From: Mucilaginibacter ginkgonis
GTDB lineage: Bacteria > Bacteroidota > Bacteroidia > Sphingobacteriales > Sphingobacteriaceae
Reading direction: 5' to 3'
Assembly (NCBI RefSeq): GCF_009754905.2
Contig: NZ_CP066775.1
Coordinates: forward strand, 1,488,001-1,552,000
DNA: 64,000 bases
Positions 1 to 9,149 of the stretch are shown here, piece after piece; the first letter of the stretch is position 1; each line of letters starts with the position of its first letter. A program made the translations under genes and the position numbers. Under the pieces are notes generated by a model that worked only from the letters and a program-made list of their open reading frames with translations, had not been told where the DNA came from and did no database searches.

Positions 1-450
1 CAGGAAACCTGTACAAGGGATTCGGTGATCAAGCGGAAACGTTTCTACACAGATATCCTGATTGTCTAATATGACCTGATGGGTCGTAGCGTCGGTAGCA
101 TACAACTCTATTTGGTACTGCAAGTGAGTGTCAGAGTGCTTAAACTGCAACTCTATGATCTCTTTAAGCGGTGCAGGACCAAAAAGCTTAAGTGGCTTAG
201 TGCGCCCGTTAAGATGGAGAGACGATAGCAGGCCCACAAGACCGAGATAATGGTCGCCGTGCAAGTGGCTGATAAAAATATGATCTATACGACTGGCCTT
301 AACATCAAACTTAAGCATTTGCTGTTGCGTGCCTTCGCCGCAATCGATCAGGTAAATATGCTCATTGATATTTAACGCCTGCGAGGTTGGATTCCTGTTA
401 TAAATAGGCGTTGCAGAACTGCTACCAAGTATGGTTACCTCAAACTTCAT
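1..450 (-). CDS. rnz: Ribonuclease Z (tRNA 3' processing endonuclease), N-terminal part
   Basis: RNase Z removes the 3' trailer of tRNA precursors in the cytoplasm. The reading frame begins with ATG at 448-450 and stays open to the window edge, giving the first 150 of about 300 residues. The start MKFEVTILGSSSATP and the metal-binding motif HLHGDH near residue 63 are the family signature of the zinc-dependent metallo-beta-lactamase fold. A further TFPLDHR segment near residue 139 fits the family. The start lies only 15 bp after the stop of the STAS gene, so the two are probably co-transcribed. The C-terminal half is outside the window. Confidence 0.95.
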   Translation of the reverse strand, partial: MKFEVTILGSSSATPIYNRNPTSQALNINEHIYLIDCGEGTQQQMLKFDVKASRIDHIFISHLHGDHYLGLVGLLSSLHLNGRTKPLKLFGPAPLKEIIELQFKHSDTHLQYQIELYATDATTHQVILDNQDICVETFPLDHRIPCTGFL

Positions 451-465
451 AGCAGCTGTGAGGGT

Positions 466-843
466 TTACTTTACTTCCTTTTTTAGTTCTTTCTCTATCT
501 CCTCCATAAAAACAAGGTCGATAGCTTCTTCAACAGAAGGGACTATAGTCATTACGGTATCTAATTGAGAAATAGTAACCAGGCGTTGTACGGCTTCATT
601 AAGACAAGCAAGAATAAATACACCGTCGGCATTTTTACAAAGCCTGTGGCCTACCAATAAACTGCTAAGACCAGACGAGTCTGCAAACTTAACCTGGCAA
701 AGGTCCAGTATGATATTACGCTGCCCCTCGGCGTTGATCAATATCAGTTCTGATTTAAGCTGAGGTGTGAATAATGAATTCAGTTTTGATTCATTCAACT
801 TCACTACAACATACTTCTCGTGTTTATCAATAGTAAATTTCAT
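466..843 (-). CDS. STAS-domain protein, anti-sigma factor antagonist type
   Basis: A 125-residue single STAS domain of the SpoIIAA/RsbV class. These proteins bind anti-sigma factors or kinases and are switched by phosphorylation of a serine. The switch site is visible as ADSSGLSSLLVG at about residues 54-65, and the preceding strand ILDLCQVKF is typical. A Lys/Glu-rich tail (KELKKEVK) extends past the domain. No anti-sigma kinase or sigma factor gene is adjacent in the window. It sits immediately upstream of rnz, a pairing that suggests co-transcription but not a shared function. The partner is unknown. Confidence 0.85.
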   Translation of the reverse strand: MKFTIDKHEKYVVVKLNESKLNSLFTPQLKSELILINAEGQRNIILDLCQVKFADSSGLSSLLVGHRLCKNADGVFILACLNEAVQRLVTISQLDTVMTIVPSVEEAIDLVFMEEIEKELKKEVK

Positions 844-1184
844 TATCGTAGAATTATTGGGCTAAGATATAATTATTTTACCTGTAAATAAAAATCGGAG
901 ATTTGGTGGTGAAAACTAATTATTAATGATAGTTATGATGCTGCATTTCGACAATATGAGGGTGACACCTCTAAGAATGGCTATTTGGGTGAAGCTTGGG
1001 AGTGAATAAAAGCAAATAGTGTTTGGAGAATCTGTAAATGAAAGTGAAATAAAAGATGCTATAGTGTCTTTTTGTTGGGCGTCACCCTCGCAATACTCGG
1101 GTCGGGCTATACGCTGCAAGTCCTCTCCGCCTGCGGCGGATGCGGGCTTTTCGCTGCTATCCCTGACGCGAATGAATAGCCAGT
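844..1184. other. Intergenic region between purC and the STAS gene
   Basis: No convincing gene. A minus-strand open frame covers 916-1188, but it runs through the interspersed repeat at 1078-1172 and its product has no protein-like pattern, so it is not annotated. The promoter of the STAS-rnz pair should lie just above 843. Confidence 0.6.
1078..1172. repeat. Interspersed repeat, copy A
   Basis: Contains GGTCGGGCTATACGCTG at 1100-1116 and CGCTGCTATCCCTGACG from 1152. The same two blocks, slightly diverged and closer together, occur at 14333-14392. The GC-rich centre CGCCTGCGGCGGATG can fold back. It looks like a non-coding dispersed element, probably an old mobile or REP-like unit; its function is unknown. 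Confidence 0.6.
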
Positions 1185-2129
1185 TCAAAGCATGCTAAGC
1201 GCTTGATTTATGTTAGCCTCTACCCTTTTTAAAACATCAGCAGTATCTGTTTTTACAAACCGCTCGCCGGTTATCTGCTCATATAGTTCAATGTAGCGGT
1301 CCGAAATAGATTCAACAATTTCAGGCGTCATCTCCGGAACCACTTGTCCATCCTTTCCCTGGAAACCATTTTCTATTAACCACTTGCGTACAAATTCTTT
1401 TGACAACTGCTTCTGGGGTTCATTTCTCTGCTGACGTTCTTCATAACTATCTGCATAAAAATAACGTGATGAGTCCGGGGTATGGATTTCGTCTATTAGA
1501 TAGATTTGTTCACCAGCTTTTCCAAACTCATATTTGGTGTCAACCAATATCAACCCTTGTTTAGCAGCTATCTGAGTTCCACGCTCAAATATAGCCCTAG
1601 TATAAGCCTCGAGCTTTTCATAGTCTTCTGCCAATACAATACCTCGGGAAAGGATTTCTTCTTTAGATATATCTTCGTCATGCCCTACAGAGGCTTTGGT
1701 TGTAGGAGTGATAATGGGATTTGGGAGTTTATCATTTTCTTTTAAACCCTCCGGCAGTGCAACGCCGCATACCTGCCGTTTGCCTGCGCTATATTCACGC
1801 CAGGCGTGGCCTGCCAGGTAACCACGTATTACCATCTCAACCTTAAACGGCTCGCAAATGCGGCCAATAGTTACAGATGGGTCGGGCACGTTAACAACCC
1901 AATTGGGCACGATATCTTTAGTCGCTTCCAAAAATTTGGCGGCAATTTGATTGAGCACCTGCCCTTTAAAAGGAATAGGTTCAGATAAAACCACATCAAA
2001 GGCGGAGATGCGATCGCTAACCACCATCACCAGGTACTTATTATCGATAGTGTAAACGTCACGTACCTTGCCTTTATAAAGTGACGTTTGACCGGGAAAA
2101 TTAAAGCGGGTCTCTTTTATGGCGTTCAT
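1185..2129 (-). CDS. purC: Phosphoribosylaminoimidazole-succinocarboxamide synthase (SAICAR synthetase)
   Basis: Catalyses the ATP-dependent joining of CAIR and aspartate to give SAICAR in purine synthesis. The 314-residue product has the family's N-terminal [11 protein letters not shown] phosphate loop (residues about 19-29), the [10 protein letters not shown] motif (about 40-49), the [12 protein letters not shown] block and the VDTKYEFG / [11 protein letters not shown] region. The length matches the long form common in Bacteroidota and yeast rather than the about 240-residue E. coli form. The gene stands alone between an inverted repeat (2137-2213) and a dispersed repeat, with no other pur gene in view. 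Confidence 0.97.
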   Translation of the reverse strand: MNAIKETRFNFPGQTSLYKGKVRDVYTIDNKYLVMVVSDRISAFDVVLSEPIPFKGQVLNQIAAKFLEATKDIVPNWVVNVPDPSVTIGRICEPFKVEMVIRGYLAGHAWREYSAGKRQVCGVALPEGLKENDKLPNPIITPTTKASVGHDEDISKEEILSRGIVLAEDYEKLEAYTRAIFERGTQIAAKQGLILVDTKYEFGKAGEQIYLIDEIHTPDSSRYFYADSYEERQQRNEPQKQLSKEFVRKWLIENGFQGKDGQVVPEMTPEIVESISDRYIELYEQITGERFVKTDTADVLKRVEANINQALSML

Positions 2130-2136
2130 AGTATAG

Positions 2137-2213
2137 ATTTGAGATGTGAGACGTGAGATATGAGATAAAATTATACGGAAGTGTCTTTTATCTCAAATCT
2201 AATATCTCATGTC
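2137..2213. repeat. Imperfect inverted repeat of GAGAT-type units
   Basis: The left arm holds several GAGAT/GTGAG units ending TGAGATAAAA; the right arm reads TTTTATCTCAAATC... TATCTCATGTC. The arms can pair to a long imperfect hairpin. It lies between phoH and purC, both on the minus strand, and may act as a transcription terminator or be a dispersed repeat. Confidence 0.6.
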
Positions 2214-3172
2214 TACTGTATATCCCCGTAAGCTTCTAATATGCGTTTAACCAATTTGTGGCGTACTACGTCTTCGCCAGTTAGGTAAATAATGTCTATA
2301 CCTTTTATGTCAGGCAATATCTTCAACGCGGTATGCAGGCCAGATTGTTGTTTTTTAGGCAAGTCTATTTGCGTTACGTCGCCGGTAACAATGAATTTAG
2401 CTGATGGTCCCATACGGGTTAGGAACATCTTTAATTGCATATCGGTAGCATTTTGTGCCTCATCCAGTATCACAAAACAATTATCCAAAGTACGGCCTCG
2501 CATAAATGCCAGAGGAGCGATCTCTATCGTGCGGTTTTCTAAATAAAGCTTCAACTTTTCTGCAGGGATCATATCGTCCAGTGCATCATAAAGCGGGCGC
2601 AAATACGGATCTATTTTTTCCTTTAGATCGCCCGGTAAAAAACCAAGGTTCTCTCCTGCTTCTACCGCGGGGCGAGTGAGTATAATGCGTTTTACTTCTT
2701 TATTCTTTAATGCACGGCAGGCAAGTGCGACGGCTGTATACGTTTTACCCGTGCCGGCAGGCCCTATGGCAAATATGATATCATTTTTAGCGATACTGTC
2801 AACCATGCGTCGCTGATTTGCCGTACGGGCTTTAACTAAAATACCATTAGGCCCAAAAACGATCACCTCGCCTGTGGTTGACTTGTCATTGGCGTTTTCG
2901 GCAGGCTCAGGTGCTTGTACTTTTGAGCCGAATAATCGCTCAATATCCTGTATGTTAAGAGATTCGTATTTTTCTACGTGGTTAAGCAGTTTGGCAAACT
3001 TGTCGTCAAAGGATTTTAGTTCGGCCTCATCGCCTAAAACTTTTAGTTCAGTACCACGGGCAACTATTTTAAGCTTTGGAAATTGTTTTTTAATGATCTC
3101 GAAATGATCATTATTTGGTCCCCACACTACAGCCGGGTTAACATTCTCGAGGGATATCTTAAGTTCGTTCAA
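2213..3172 (-). CDS. PhoH-like P-loop ATPase
   Basis: A 319-residue cytoplasmic ATPase of the PhoH/YbeZ family, which in other bacteria works with YbeY in RNA and ribosome handling. Walker A is GPAGTGKTY at about residues 137-145, preceded by the family's RTANQRRMVDSI segment. Walker B is VILDEAQNA with TGDVTQIDLP following. The N-terminal region (1-110) is the small domain usual in Bacteroidota members. The frame has no upstream ATG, so a TTG at 3170-3172 is the likely start; the conserved beginning NELKISLENV supports it. Divergent from the SAM-hydrolase-like gene at 3275. Confidence 0.92.
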   Translation of the reverse strand: MNELKISLENVNPAVVWGPNNDHFEIIKKQFPKLKIVARGTELKVLGDEAELKSFDDKFAKLLNHVEKYESLNIQDIERLFGSKVQAPEPAENANDKSTTGEVIVFGPNGILVKARTANQRRMVDSIAKNDIIFAIGPAGTGKTYTAVALACRALKNKEVKRIILTRPAVEAGENLGFLPGDLKEKIDPYLRPLYDALDDMIPAEKLKLYLENRTIEIAPLAFMRGRTLDNCFVILDEAQNATDMQLKMFLTRMGPSAKFIVTGDVTQIDLPKKQQSGLHTALKILPDIKGIDIIYLTGEDVVRHKLVKRILEAYGDIQ

Positions 3173-3274
3173 TAGAAATGATTTTTTAGTGGCCGATTTT
3201 TATGCTTAAAAAATTTGAATATTTGCAGCGTTGTTCGCTTGTACAAGGTTAACAATAAATATTTGAAATAGTCA

Positions 3275-4051
3275 ATGCCAATAATAACATTAACAACTGA
3301 TCTGGGCGATAAAGATATCTACCAGGCTGCGCTAAAAGGCAGCATACTCAGTTTGTTACCCGGCGTTACTATTGTTGACATTACGCATAGCGTAGCCGCT
3401 TTTAATACACAGCAGGCTGCGTTCATTTTAAAAAACAGTTTCCATTATTTTCCTGCGGGTACCGTACACCTTATTGGCATCGATACCGTTTTTAACACCC
3501 ACACCCGTTACCTGGCTGTTGCTTATAAAGGCCACTTTTTTGTCGGGGCCGACAACGGCATTTTTTCGCTGATGTTTGACGCCGGGCCTACAGAAATGGT
3601 TGAGCTTAATATTATGCAGGATTTGAAGTTCCTGCACTTCCCTTTGGCCGATATTTTCGTAAAGGCGGCATGTCATCTTGCCGGCGGGGGTTCTCTTACA
3701 GAGATAGGCATACCGATAGTTGAGACAGAAAAGAAAATGAACCTGCAGCCGGTTGTAGACCGTAACCTCATCCGTGGTATGGTGATCTATATCGACTCGT
3801 TCCAAAACGTTATTACCAATATCACTAAAGACTTTTTTAACCAGGTACAGCACGGCAGGCGGTTTGTGCTTTACTTTAAACGCAATGAAACCATTACACA
3901 TCTAAGCTGGCATTACAACGAAGTACCTGAGGGTGAGAAGCTTTGTCTGTTTGGCATTAGCGATCATTTAGAGATCGCTATCAATAAAGGCAACGCAAGT
4001 GGTTTGCTTGGCCTTAATTTGGGTGATAGTGTTATTATTGATTTTCAATAA
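3275..4051 (+). CDS. SAM hydroxide adenosyltransferase family protein (DUF62)
   Basis: A 258-residue member of the family that includes fluorinase, chlorinase and SAM hydroxide adenosyltransferase (SAM + hydroxide to adenosine + methionine). The start IITLTTDLGDKDIYQAALKG is the family hallmark, with ITHSV near residue 37, the HLIGIDTVF strand near 65 and VGADNGIFSLM near 89. The C-terminal domain holds YIDSFQNVITNIT near residue 171. Most bacterial members are hydrolases, so that role is preferred over halogenation. The next gene begins 8 bp downstream, so both are likely co-transcribed. Confidence 0.9.
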   Translation: MPIITLTTDLGDKDIYQAALKGSILSLLPGVTIVDITHSVAAFNTQQAAFILKNSFHYFPAGTVHLIGIDTVFNTHTRYLAVAYKGHFFVGADNGIFSLMFDAGPTEMVELNIMQDLKFLHFPLADIFVKAACHLAGGGSLTEIGIPIVETEKKMNLQPVVDRNLIRGMVIYIDSFQNVITNITKDFFNQVQHGRRFVLYFKRNETITHLSWHYNEVPEGEKLCLFGISDHLEIAINKGNASGLLGLNLGDSVIIDFQ

Positions 4052-4058
4052 CATACAG

Positions 4059-4601
4059 ATGGTTAAGTCATTCATAACTTTAATTATTTGTTTGATCGCT
4101 TTATCTGTATTTGCGCAAACAATTACGCCGGATCCCGATTCTCTTGCTTACCAAAACCAGCGCAAGAAGATAAATACAATGCTGGCACAAAGGGTTGCTA
4201 AATTTGGCGACTATACAATAAGCCTGGGCCAGCATACCGGGATATTTGGGTTGCAGACTAAAAAAGATATACGCCGTTCTAATGAGATATTAATGGATAT
4301 TACGCGTACAGACAATGCCATTCTGGAACAAACTAAAGTATTGTTATCTCTTAAAGACAATCAGCTTAAATATCGCTCCTATCAACAACAAACTGTGCAA
4401 AGCCAAGCCAAAGAGACACAGGATGTTTCGATAGGCTACATGACTACTATCAACAAGCTTCGTGTACAGAATGAAAAACTTACTGCACAATTAAGAGAAA
4501 GTGAAGACCGTAATAGTTCGATTAAAAAGTGGGCTGCAGCGATTGTCGTTGTCATCATCGGGTTAATTTTATTTGTTAACCGCAAACGAACCCGCAATTA
4601 A
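4059..4601 (+). CDS. Membrane-anchored coiled-coil protein of unknown function
   Basis: I do not recognise this 180-residue protein. It starts with a signal peptide-like stretch (SFITLIICLIALSVFAQ, residues 4-20), continues as a Gln/Lys/Glu-rich helical region with likely coiled coil (about 60-150), and ends with one membrane helix (about 156-174) and a positive tail RKRTRN. This suggests a periplasmic coiled coil held by a C-terminal anchor. The ATG at 4059 was chosen over one 60 bp upstream because it puts the signal peptide at the N-terminus and avoids overlapping the preceding gene by 53 bp. Confidence 0.7.
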   Translation: MVKSFITLIICLIALSVFAQTITPDPDSLAYQNQRKKINTMLAQRVAKFGDYTISLGQHTGIFGLQTKKDIRRSNEILMDITRTDNAILEQTKVLLSLKDNQLKYRSYQQQTVQSQAKETQDVSIGYMTTINKLRVQNEKLTAQLRESEDRNSSIKKWAAAIVVVIIGLILFVNRKRTRN

Positions 4602-4630
4602 AGCGTAAATTCGTGCCTTTTGAAATATAA

Positions 4631-6463
4631 ATGGCGAGAGCGAGGTTGAATAGCGGCAATGCTTCTGAAAAAGAATTGCCAAAGGCAAAGATCAATAGGG
4701 AAAGTCTTAAAAACATAGGCAAATTAATCAGTTACATTAAGCCGTATCGTGGCAGATTTATAGCGGCCTTGCTGTTTTTATTTGTGTCGAGTATAGTCGG
4801 CCTTGCGTTTCCATCCTTTTTAGGCGCATTAATTGACGCCGCGCAAGGCAAAACACATTCAAAATATCTTTCGGGCGGATTAACTGTTATTGGGTTAACC
4901 GCTTTCAGCGTGCTATTCGTTCAAGCTTTTGTTTCCTACTTCCGTGTTGTATGGTTTGTGCAGGTCGCAGAAAAAGCTTTGGCAGATATCCGCAGGGACA
5001 CTTATTTTAAGCTGATCACTTTGCCAATGAATTTCTTCAGCAACCGCAGGGTTGGTGAACTGAACAGCCGTATTTCTGCAGATCTTTCTCAAATACAAGA
5101 TGCCATTACTACAACGCTTGCAGAAATGATCCGCCAATTAATATTGATGGTGGGCGGAGTCACCTTGCTGGCTATTGTATCTATAAAACTTACTTTAAGC
5201 TTACTGGCACTTCTGCCCTTCCTTATCGCTTTTGCGGTTGTGTTCGGACGTTTTATACGCAAGATATCACGCCAGGCGCAGGATAAATTAGCCGACTCAA
5301 ACACCATTGTTGAAGAGACCTTACAAGGCATCGCTAATGTAAAGGCCTTTGTTAATGAGGCTTATGAAGCTAAACGTTACAATGGTAATCTGCGGGAGGT
5401 TGTAAACATTGCTGTTAAGGGTGCACGGTTCCGTGGGATATTTGCCTCATTTATTGTGTTTTGCTTGTTCGGTACCATCATCGGCGTTATATGGTATGGC
5501 TCATCATTAGTTAGCCACGGCGAGATGACCGTTGGTGACCTTACAAAATTTGTGCTTTATGCCATATTTGTTGCAGCAGCGATGGGTAGCTTTCCCGAAC
5601 TATACGCCAACATGCAAAAAGCCGTGGGTGCCAGCGAACGCGTGCTGGAAATATTGAATGAAAACGCAGAGCCTGTGTCGATCAACGCAGAGGATAATAT
5701 AATTAAACAAAAGATAAGCGGTAATCTTAGCTTTAATAACGTAAACTTCTTTTACCCTTCACGACCTGAGATCACTGTTTTAAATAGCATTAGCTTTGAT
5801 GCCACAGCCGGCCAAAAAGTGGCGATAGTAGGTCCGAGTGGGTCCGGCAAATCAACAATGGCTGCGCTGATTCTGCAATTCTATTATCCGCAAAGCGGAA
5901 CAATCTTGTTCGATGGAAAGCCGGCGAACGCTTATACCTTAACGGACATCCGTAACCAGGTGGCGATCGTACCACAGGATGTCTTATTATTCGGCGGTAC
6001 GATTTTAGAGAATATTCAATACGGCGCGCTTAGCGCGAGCCGCGAAGATGTGATACAGGCTGCAAAACAAGCAAACGCACATCAGTTTATCAGTAATTTT
6101 CCTGAAGGATATGATACGCTTGTTGGCGAGCGTGGCGTTAAACTTTCAGGCGGACAGCGGCAGCGGATCGCGATAGCAAGGGCACTGTTGAAGAACCCAT
6201 CTATTTTGATACTGGATGAAGCAACGTCATCGCTCGACTCTGAATCTGAACGTTTGGTGCAAGACGCTTTAGAAGTGCTGATGAAAGGCCGCACTTCGGT
6301 GATCATTGCTCACCGCTTATCTACCATCCGCGAAGCGGATAAGATCATCGTATTGGATAAGGGCATTATAACAGAAACCGGCACACACGAAGAGTTAATG
6401 GCGCATGATGGCGGCCTGTACCGCTATTTAAGCCAATTGCAGTTAGAGAGCGCAACGTCTTAA
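4631..6463 (+). CDS. ABC exporter, fused permease and ATPase (MsbA/BmrA type)
   Basis: A 610-residue half-transporter. Residues about 30-320 are a six-helix type 1 exporter membrane domain. Residues about 365-605 are the nucleotide-binding domain with Walker A GPSGSGKS, the Q-loop region VPQDVLLFGG, the signature LSGGQRQR, Walker B ILILDEATSSLDSES and the switch IIAHRLST. It should work as a homodimer in the inner membrane. The substrate (lipid, drug or peptide) cannot be told from sequence. It follows the coiled-coil membrane gene by 29 bp and ends just before a dispersed repeat. Confidence 0.95.
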   Translation: MARARLNSGNASEKELPKAKINRESLKNIGKLISYIKPYRGRFIAALLFLFVSSIVGLAFPSFLGALIDAAQGKTHSKYLSGGLTVIGLTAFSVLFVQAFVSYFRVVWFVQVAEKALADIRRDTYFKLITLPMNFFSNRRVGELNSRISADLSQIQDAITTTLAEMIRQLILMVGGVTLLAIVSIKLTLSLLALLPFLIAFAVVFGRFIRKISRQAQDKLADSNTIVEETLQGIANVKAFVNEAYEAKRYNGNLREVVNIAVKGARFRGIFASFIVFCLFGTIIGVIWYGSSLVSHGEMTVGDLTKFVLYAIFVAAAMGSFPELYANMQKAVGASERVLEILNENAEPVSINAEDNIIKQKISGNLSFNNVNFFYPSRPEITVLNSISFDATAGQKVAIVGPSGSGKSTMAALILQFYYPQSGTILFDGKPANAYTLTDIRNQVAIVPQDVLLFGGTILENIQYGALSASREDVIQAAKQANAHQFISNFPEGYDTLVGERGVKLSGGQRQRIAIARALLKNPSILILDEATSSLDSESERLVQDALEVLMKGRTSVIIAHRLSTIREADKIIVLDKGIITETGTHEELMAHDGGLYRYLSQLQLESATS

Positions 6464-6471
6464 TACAATAA

Positions 6472-6547
6472 GTCATCCCGAACTTGTTTCGGGATCTCAA
6501 ACGACATTCAACCTAAATGTGGGATGCCGAAACCAGTTCGGCATGAC
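6472..6547. repeat. Dispersed inverted repeat (GTCATCCCGA... TCGGCATGAC)
   Basis: Begins GTCATCCCGAACTTG and ends CAGTTCGGCATGAC, so the ends are inverted copies. An inner hairpin CCCGAACTTGTTTCGGG follows the left end. It resembles the units at 8020-8046 and 14967-15052 and looks like a non-autonomous dispersed element that may also terminate transcription. Confidence 0.7.
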
Positions 6548-6568
6548 CTCTAAAAGGGAAACGATAAA

Positions 6569-7966
6569 ATGAACTTAACCATACACGGGGCAGCCCGCCA
6601 GGTAACCGGAAGCATGCATTTGCTCGAGGTTAACGGATACAAAATATTAATAGACTGCGGCCTTGATTACGAGCGCGACCGCAGCACCATTGCCAATGAG
6701 AATTTCCCATTTCGGCCGGAAGAAATAGATGTGGTGATACTTACCCATGCGCACATCGACCACTCGGGTAACTTGCCGACACTTGTTCGATTGGGTTATG
6801 CAGGCCAGATCCTGTGCACCGCCCCTACCGCCGATCTTGCAGAAATGCTAATGATGGATTCAGTTAATATCTTTTTGCGTAAAATGCAAGGCGGCAATAA
6901 GCGTGGAAAGAAGCGGCACCACGACAGTGGTGGCAATCAACCACTTTATCTTCAGAAACATGTAATGGACACTGCAGAACGGTTTGTCACCATAGGTTTC
7001 AATAAACCGTTCCGTATGACCGGCGATATCGAACTGACGTTTATTCCGGTTGGTCATCTGTTAGGCGCGGCTGCAGCTGTTCTAAAGATCAATGACAACG
7101 GCAAAGAGAAAACCATTGCGTTTACGGGCGATATCGGGCGTAAAAACTATCCTGTACTTAATGATCCTCAGCCTTTGCCGCAGGTGGATTTCTTAGTGAC
7201 CGAATCTACTTATGGCGGCCGCCATCATACAAAAGGTAAAACCGTTGAAGAAGTTTTAGTTGAGACGATAGATAAGGCATGTGTGAAAGAGAATGGCAGG
7301 CTAATCATCCCGGCATTTAGCATTGGCCGTACGCAATCGCTGGTTTATTCGCTCAACAAAATTTTTAGCAGCGGTTTATTGCCGCCTGTTAAAGTTTTTG
7401 TAGATAGCCCTTTGGCTATACGGTCTACAGAAACATTCAGAAAATACCATACGTTGTTGAACGAAGAAAGCAGGGACTTTTACGACCGCGAAGGCGACGA
7501 GTTTGAGTTTGATAACCTTACCTACGTTGAGAATATAAACGAGAGCCGTGATATCTCAAATTACTTTGAGCCGTGTGTGATCATATCTTCTGCCGGTATG
7601 CTCGAAGGCGGCCGTATCCAGGACCATTTATTTTACAATATCCAAAATTACTACTGCACTATCTTGTTTATCGGCTATTGCGCAAAAGGCACCCTTGGTT
7701 TCCGTCTTTTACGCGGTGACCCTATTGTTCACATCCGCGACCGCGAGTTAGCCGTTTACGCTACGATAAAACAAACCGACGTTTTAAGTGCCCACGGCGA
7801 CCACGATGATCTTATGGATGTGGTTCGTGGCCAGAATAAAGACAAATTGAAAACGGTTTTCCTGGTACACGGCGATCCGCAGAGTATGGACGCGCTGGCA
7901 GCAGCTATCGAGGATGAAGATTACGCGGTAAGTATACCTGAGAAAGGCATTACTTACACTTTGTAA
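6569..7966 (+). CDS. MBL-fold / beta-CASP RNA-processing nuclease homolog
   Basis: A 465-residue protein of the CPSF73/Ysh1-like metallo-beta-lactamase group. The zinc motif THAHIDHSGNLP (about residues 66-77) gives HxHxDH, and GHLLGAAA and the GDIGRK motif follow. The beta-CASP part carries VTESTYGGRHH, PAFSIGRTQ and SSAGMLEGGRIQDH, and the C-terminal specificity motif is SAHGDHDDL. Relatives are RNA endo/exonucleases, so an RNA-processing role in the cytoplasm is inferred; the substrate is unknown. Length is usual for bacterial members. A strong terminator follows at 7971-7998. Confidence 0.9.
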   Translation: MNLTIHGAARQVTGSMHLLEVNGYKILIDCGLDYERDRSTIANENFPFRPEEIDVVILTHAHIDHSGNLPTLVRLGYAGQILCTAPTADLAEMLMMDSVNIFLRKMQGGNKRGKKRHHDSGGNQPLYLQKHVMDTAERFVTIGFNKPFRMTGDIELTFIPVGHLLGAAAAVLKINDNGKEKTIAFTGDIGRKNYPVLNDPQPLPQVDFLVTESTYGGRHHTKGKTVEEVLVETIDKACVKENGRLIIPAFSIGRTQSLVYSLNKIFSSGLLPPVKVFVDSPLAIRSTETFRKYHTLLNEESRDFYDREGDEFEFDNLTYVENINESRDISNYFEPCVIISSAGMLEGGRIQDHLFYNIQNYYCTILFIGYCAKGTLGFRLLRGDPIVHIRDRELAVYATIKQTDVLSAHGDHDDLMDVVRGQNKDKLKTVFLVHGDPQSMDALAAAIEDEDYAVSIPEKGITYTL

Positions 7967-7970
7967 ATAG

Positions 7971-7998
7971 CAAAGGCCACTCTTTTTAGTGGCCTTTG
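7971..7998 (+). terminator. Intrinsic terminator after the MBL/beta-CASP gene
   Basis: Perfect stem CAAAGGCCAC / GTGGCCTTTG around TCTTTTTA, five bases after the stop codon. The downstream run of T is weak, so it may serve transcripts from both strands. Confidence 0.75.
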
Positions 7999-8019
7999 TA
8001 GTTTGTTAGCTACCTCTCT

Positions 8020-8046
8020 GTCATCCTGAGCAACGCGAAGGATCTT
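8020..8046. repeat. Half-unit of dispersed repeat
   Basis: GTCATCCTGAGCAACGCG followed by AAGGATCTT; resembles one arm of the dispersed inverted repeats at 6472 and 14967. Confidence 0.55.
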
Positions 8047-8102
8047 ATGCGCAAATGCACTACTGAATAAAATTCTTCACCACGTTCAGAACGAAAAAAT
8101 GC

Positions 8103-9068
8103 TTATTCAGCTACCGATACGTTCTTAAAATAATCGATAATCAGATTAGCCAGTTCGGTACCTATACGCTCTTGCGCTTCATTTGTAGAGGCACCAATGT
8201 GCGGAGATAGTGAAATCTTAGAGTGAGTAAGAATATCCTTACGCGGTGTCGGTTCGTTATCAAAAACGTCTAATCCGGCAAAAGAAACTTTATCGTTGTC
8301 TAAGGCGGCAATTAACGCAGATTCGTCAATCAAGCCCCCACGTGAACAATTGATGATACCAACACCTTTTTTCATTTGATCAAAAGAGGCGGCATCCAAC
8401 ACCGGCTGGTCTAAAAACGGTGTATGCAGTGTAATGAAGTCCGCTATAGCAATGATCTCATCTTTAGTTGCAACTTTCACCGGAACGTTAACTTTGATGC
8501 CACCACCTAAAATAACCTCTAATGTAGGGTCGAATGGGTAAAGGTCATAAGCCAAAACTTCCATCCCTAAACCAATAGCTATTTTAGCAACCTCCCGGCC
8601 TATCCGGCCAAAACCAAGTATACCGATGGTGCTGCCACGTAGCTCAACACCTTTTGCGTAAGCCTTTTTCAGATCGTTAAACTTTGTGTCGCCTTCGGCA
8701 GGCATTCTACGGTTTGCATCCTGAAGGAAACGGATACCTGTAAACAAGTGGGCAAAAACCAGCTCCGCAACAGATAATGATGATGAGGCAGGCGTGTTAT
8801 ATACAGCCACACCTTTTTCCTTCGCGTACTCAACATCAATATTATCCATACCTACTCCGCCGCGACCGATCAATTTTAGATTAGGGCAGGCGTCAATAAG
8901 TGATTGTCGCACTTTAGTAGCACTACGTACAGTGATGGCATCGTAATTTTGAAGAGCCTCTGGCAATTGATCCTGAGGTACAAATTCTGTATCGACGGTA
9001 AAGCCTGCACCTTCTAGTAAACGCTGACCTATCGGGTCTATCCCGTCATTAGCTAATATTCTGATCAT
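8103..9068 (-). CDS. serA: D-3-phosphoglycerate dehydrogenase
   Basis: Oxidises 3-phosphoglycerate to 3-phosphohydroxypyruvate with NAD+, the first step of serine synthesis. The 321-residue protein is the short form without the C-terminal ACT regulatory domain. The NAD-binding motif is GILGFGRIGREVAK (about 149-162). Catalytic signatures include IGRGGVGMDNID, the INCSRGGLIDE block and the C-terminal LSPHIGASTNEAQ with the active-site His. It lies downstream of serC on the same strand, separated by a GC-rich hairpin repeat. Lack of ACT suggests no direct serine feedback. Confidence 0.93.
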   Translation of the reverse strand: MIRILANDGIDPIGQRLLEGAGFTVDTEFVPQDQLPEALQNYDAITVRSATKVRQSLIDACPNLKLIGRGGVGMDNIDVEYAKEKGVAVYNTPASSSLSVAELVFAHLFTGIRFLQDANRRMPAEGDTKFNDLKKAYAKGVELRGSTIGILGFGRIGREVAKIAIGLGMEVLAYDLYPFDPTLEVILGGGIKVNVPVKVATKDEIIAIADFITLHTPFLDQPVLDAASFDQMKKGVGIINCSRGGLIDESALIAALDNDKVSFAGLDVFDNEPTPRKDILTHSKISLSPHIGASTNEAQERIGTELANLIIDYFKNVSVAE

Positions 9069-9085
9069 TTCTTTTTAGTTATTGA

Positions 9086-9147
9086 CACCCCCAATCCCCC
9101 TGAAGGGGGTGTATCTGATTCTTACCCCCTTTAAGGGGCAAGGGGGT
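9086..9147. repeat. Pair of GC-rich hairpins between serC and serA
   Basis: Two fold-back blocks, ACCCCCAATCCCCCTGAAGG.. and ACCCCCTTTAAGGGG... Similar blocks of CCCCCT/AGGGGG are frequent between Bacteroidota genes. They may reduce serA expression relative to serC or simply be a dispersed repeat. Confidence 0.6.
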
Positions 9148-9149
9148 TG

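Noticed and set aside
916-1188. Minus-strand open frame of 90 codons beside purC
   Set aside because: It runs through a dispersed repeat also present at 14333-14392, and the product shows no protein-like pattern.
3275-4051. Halogenase (fluorinase or chlorinase) function
   Set aside because: The bacterial majority of the family are SAM hydroxide adenosyltransferases, and there is no halometabolite gene context.
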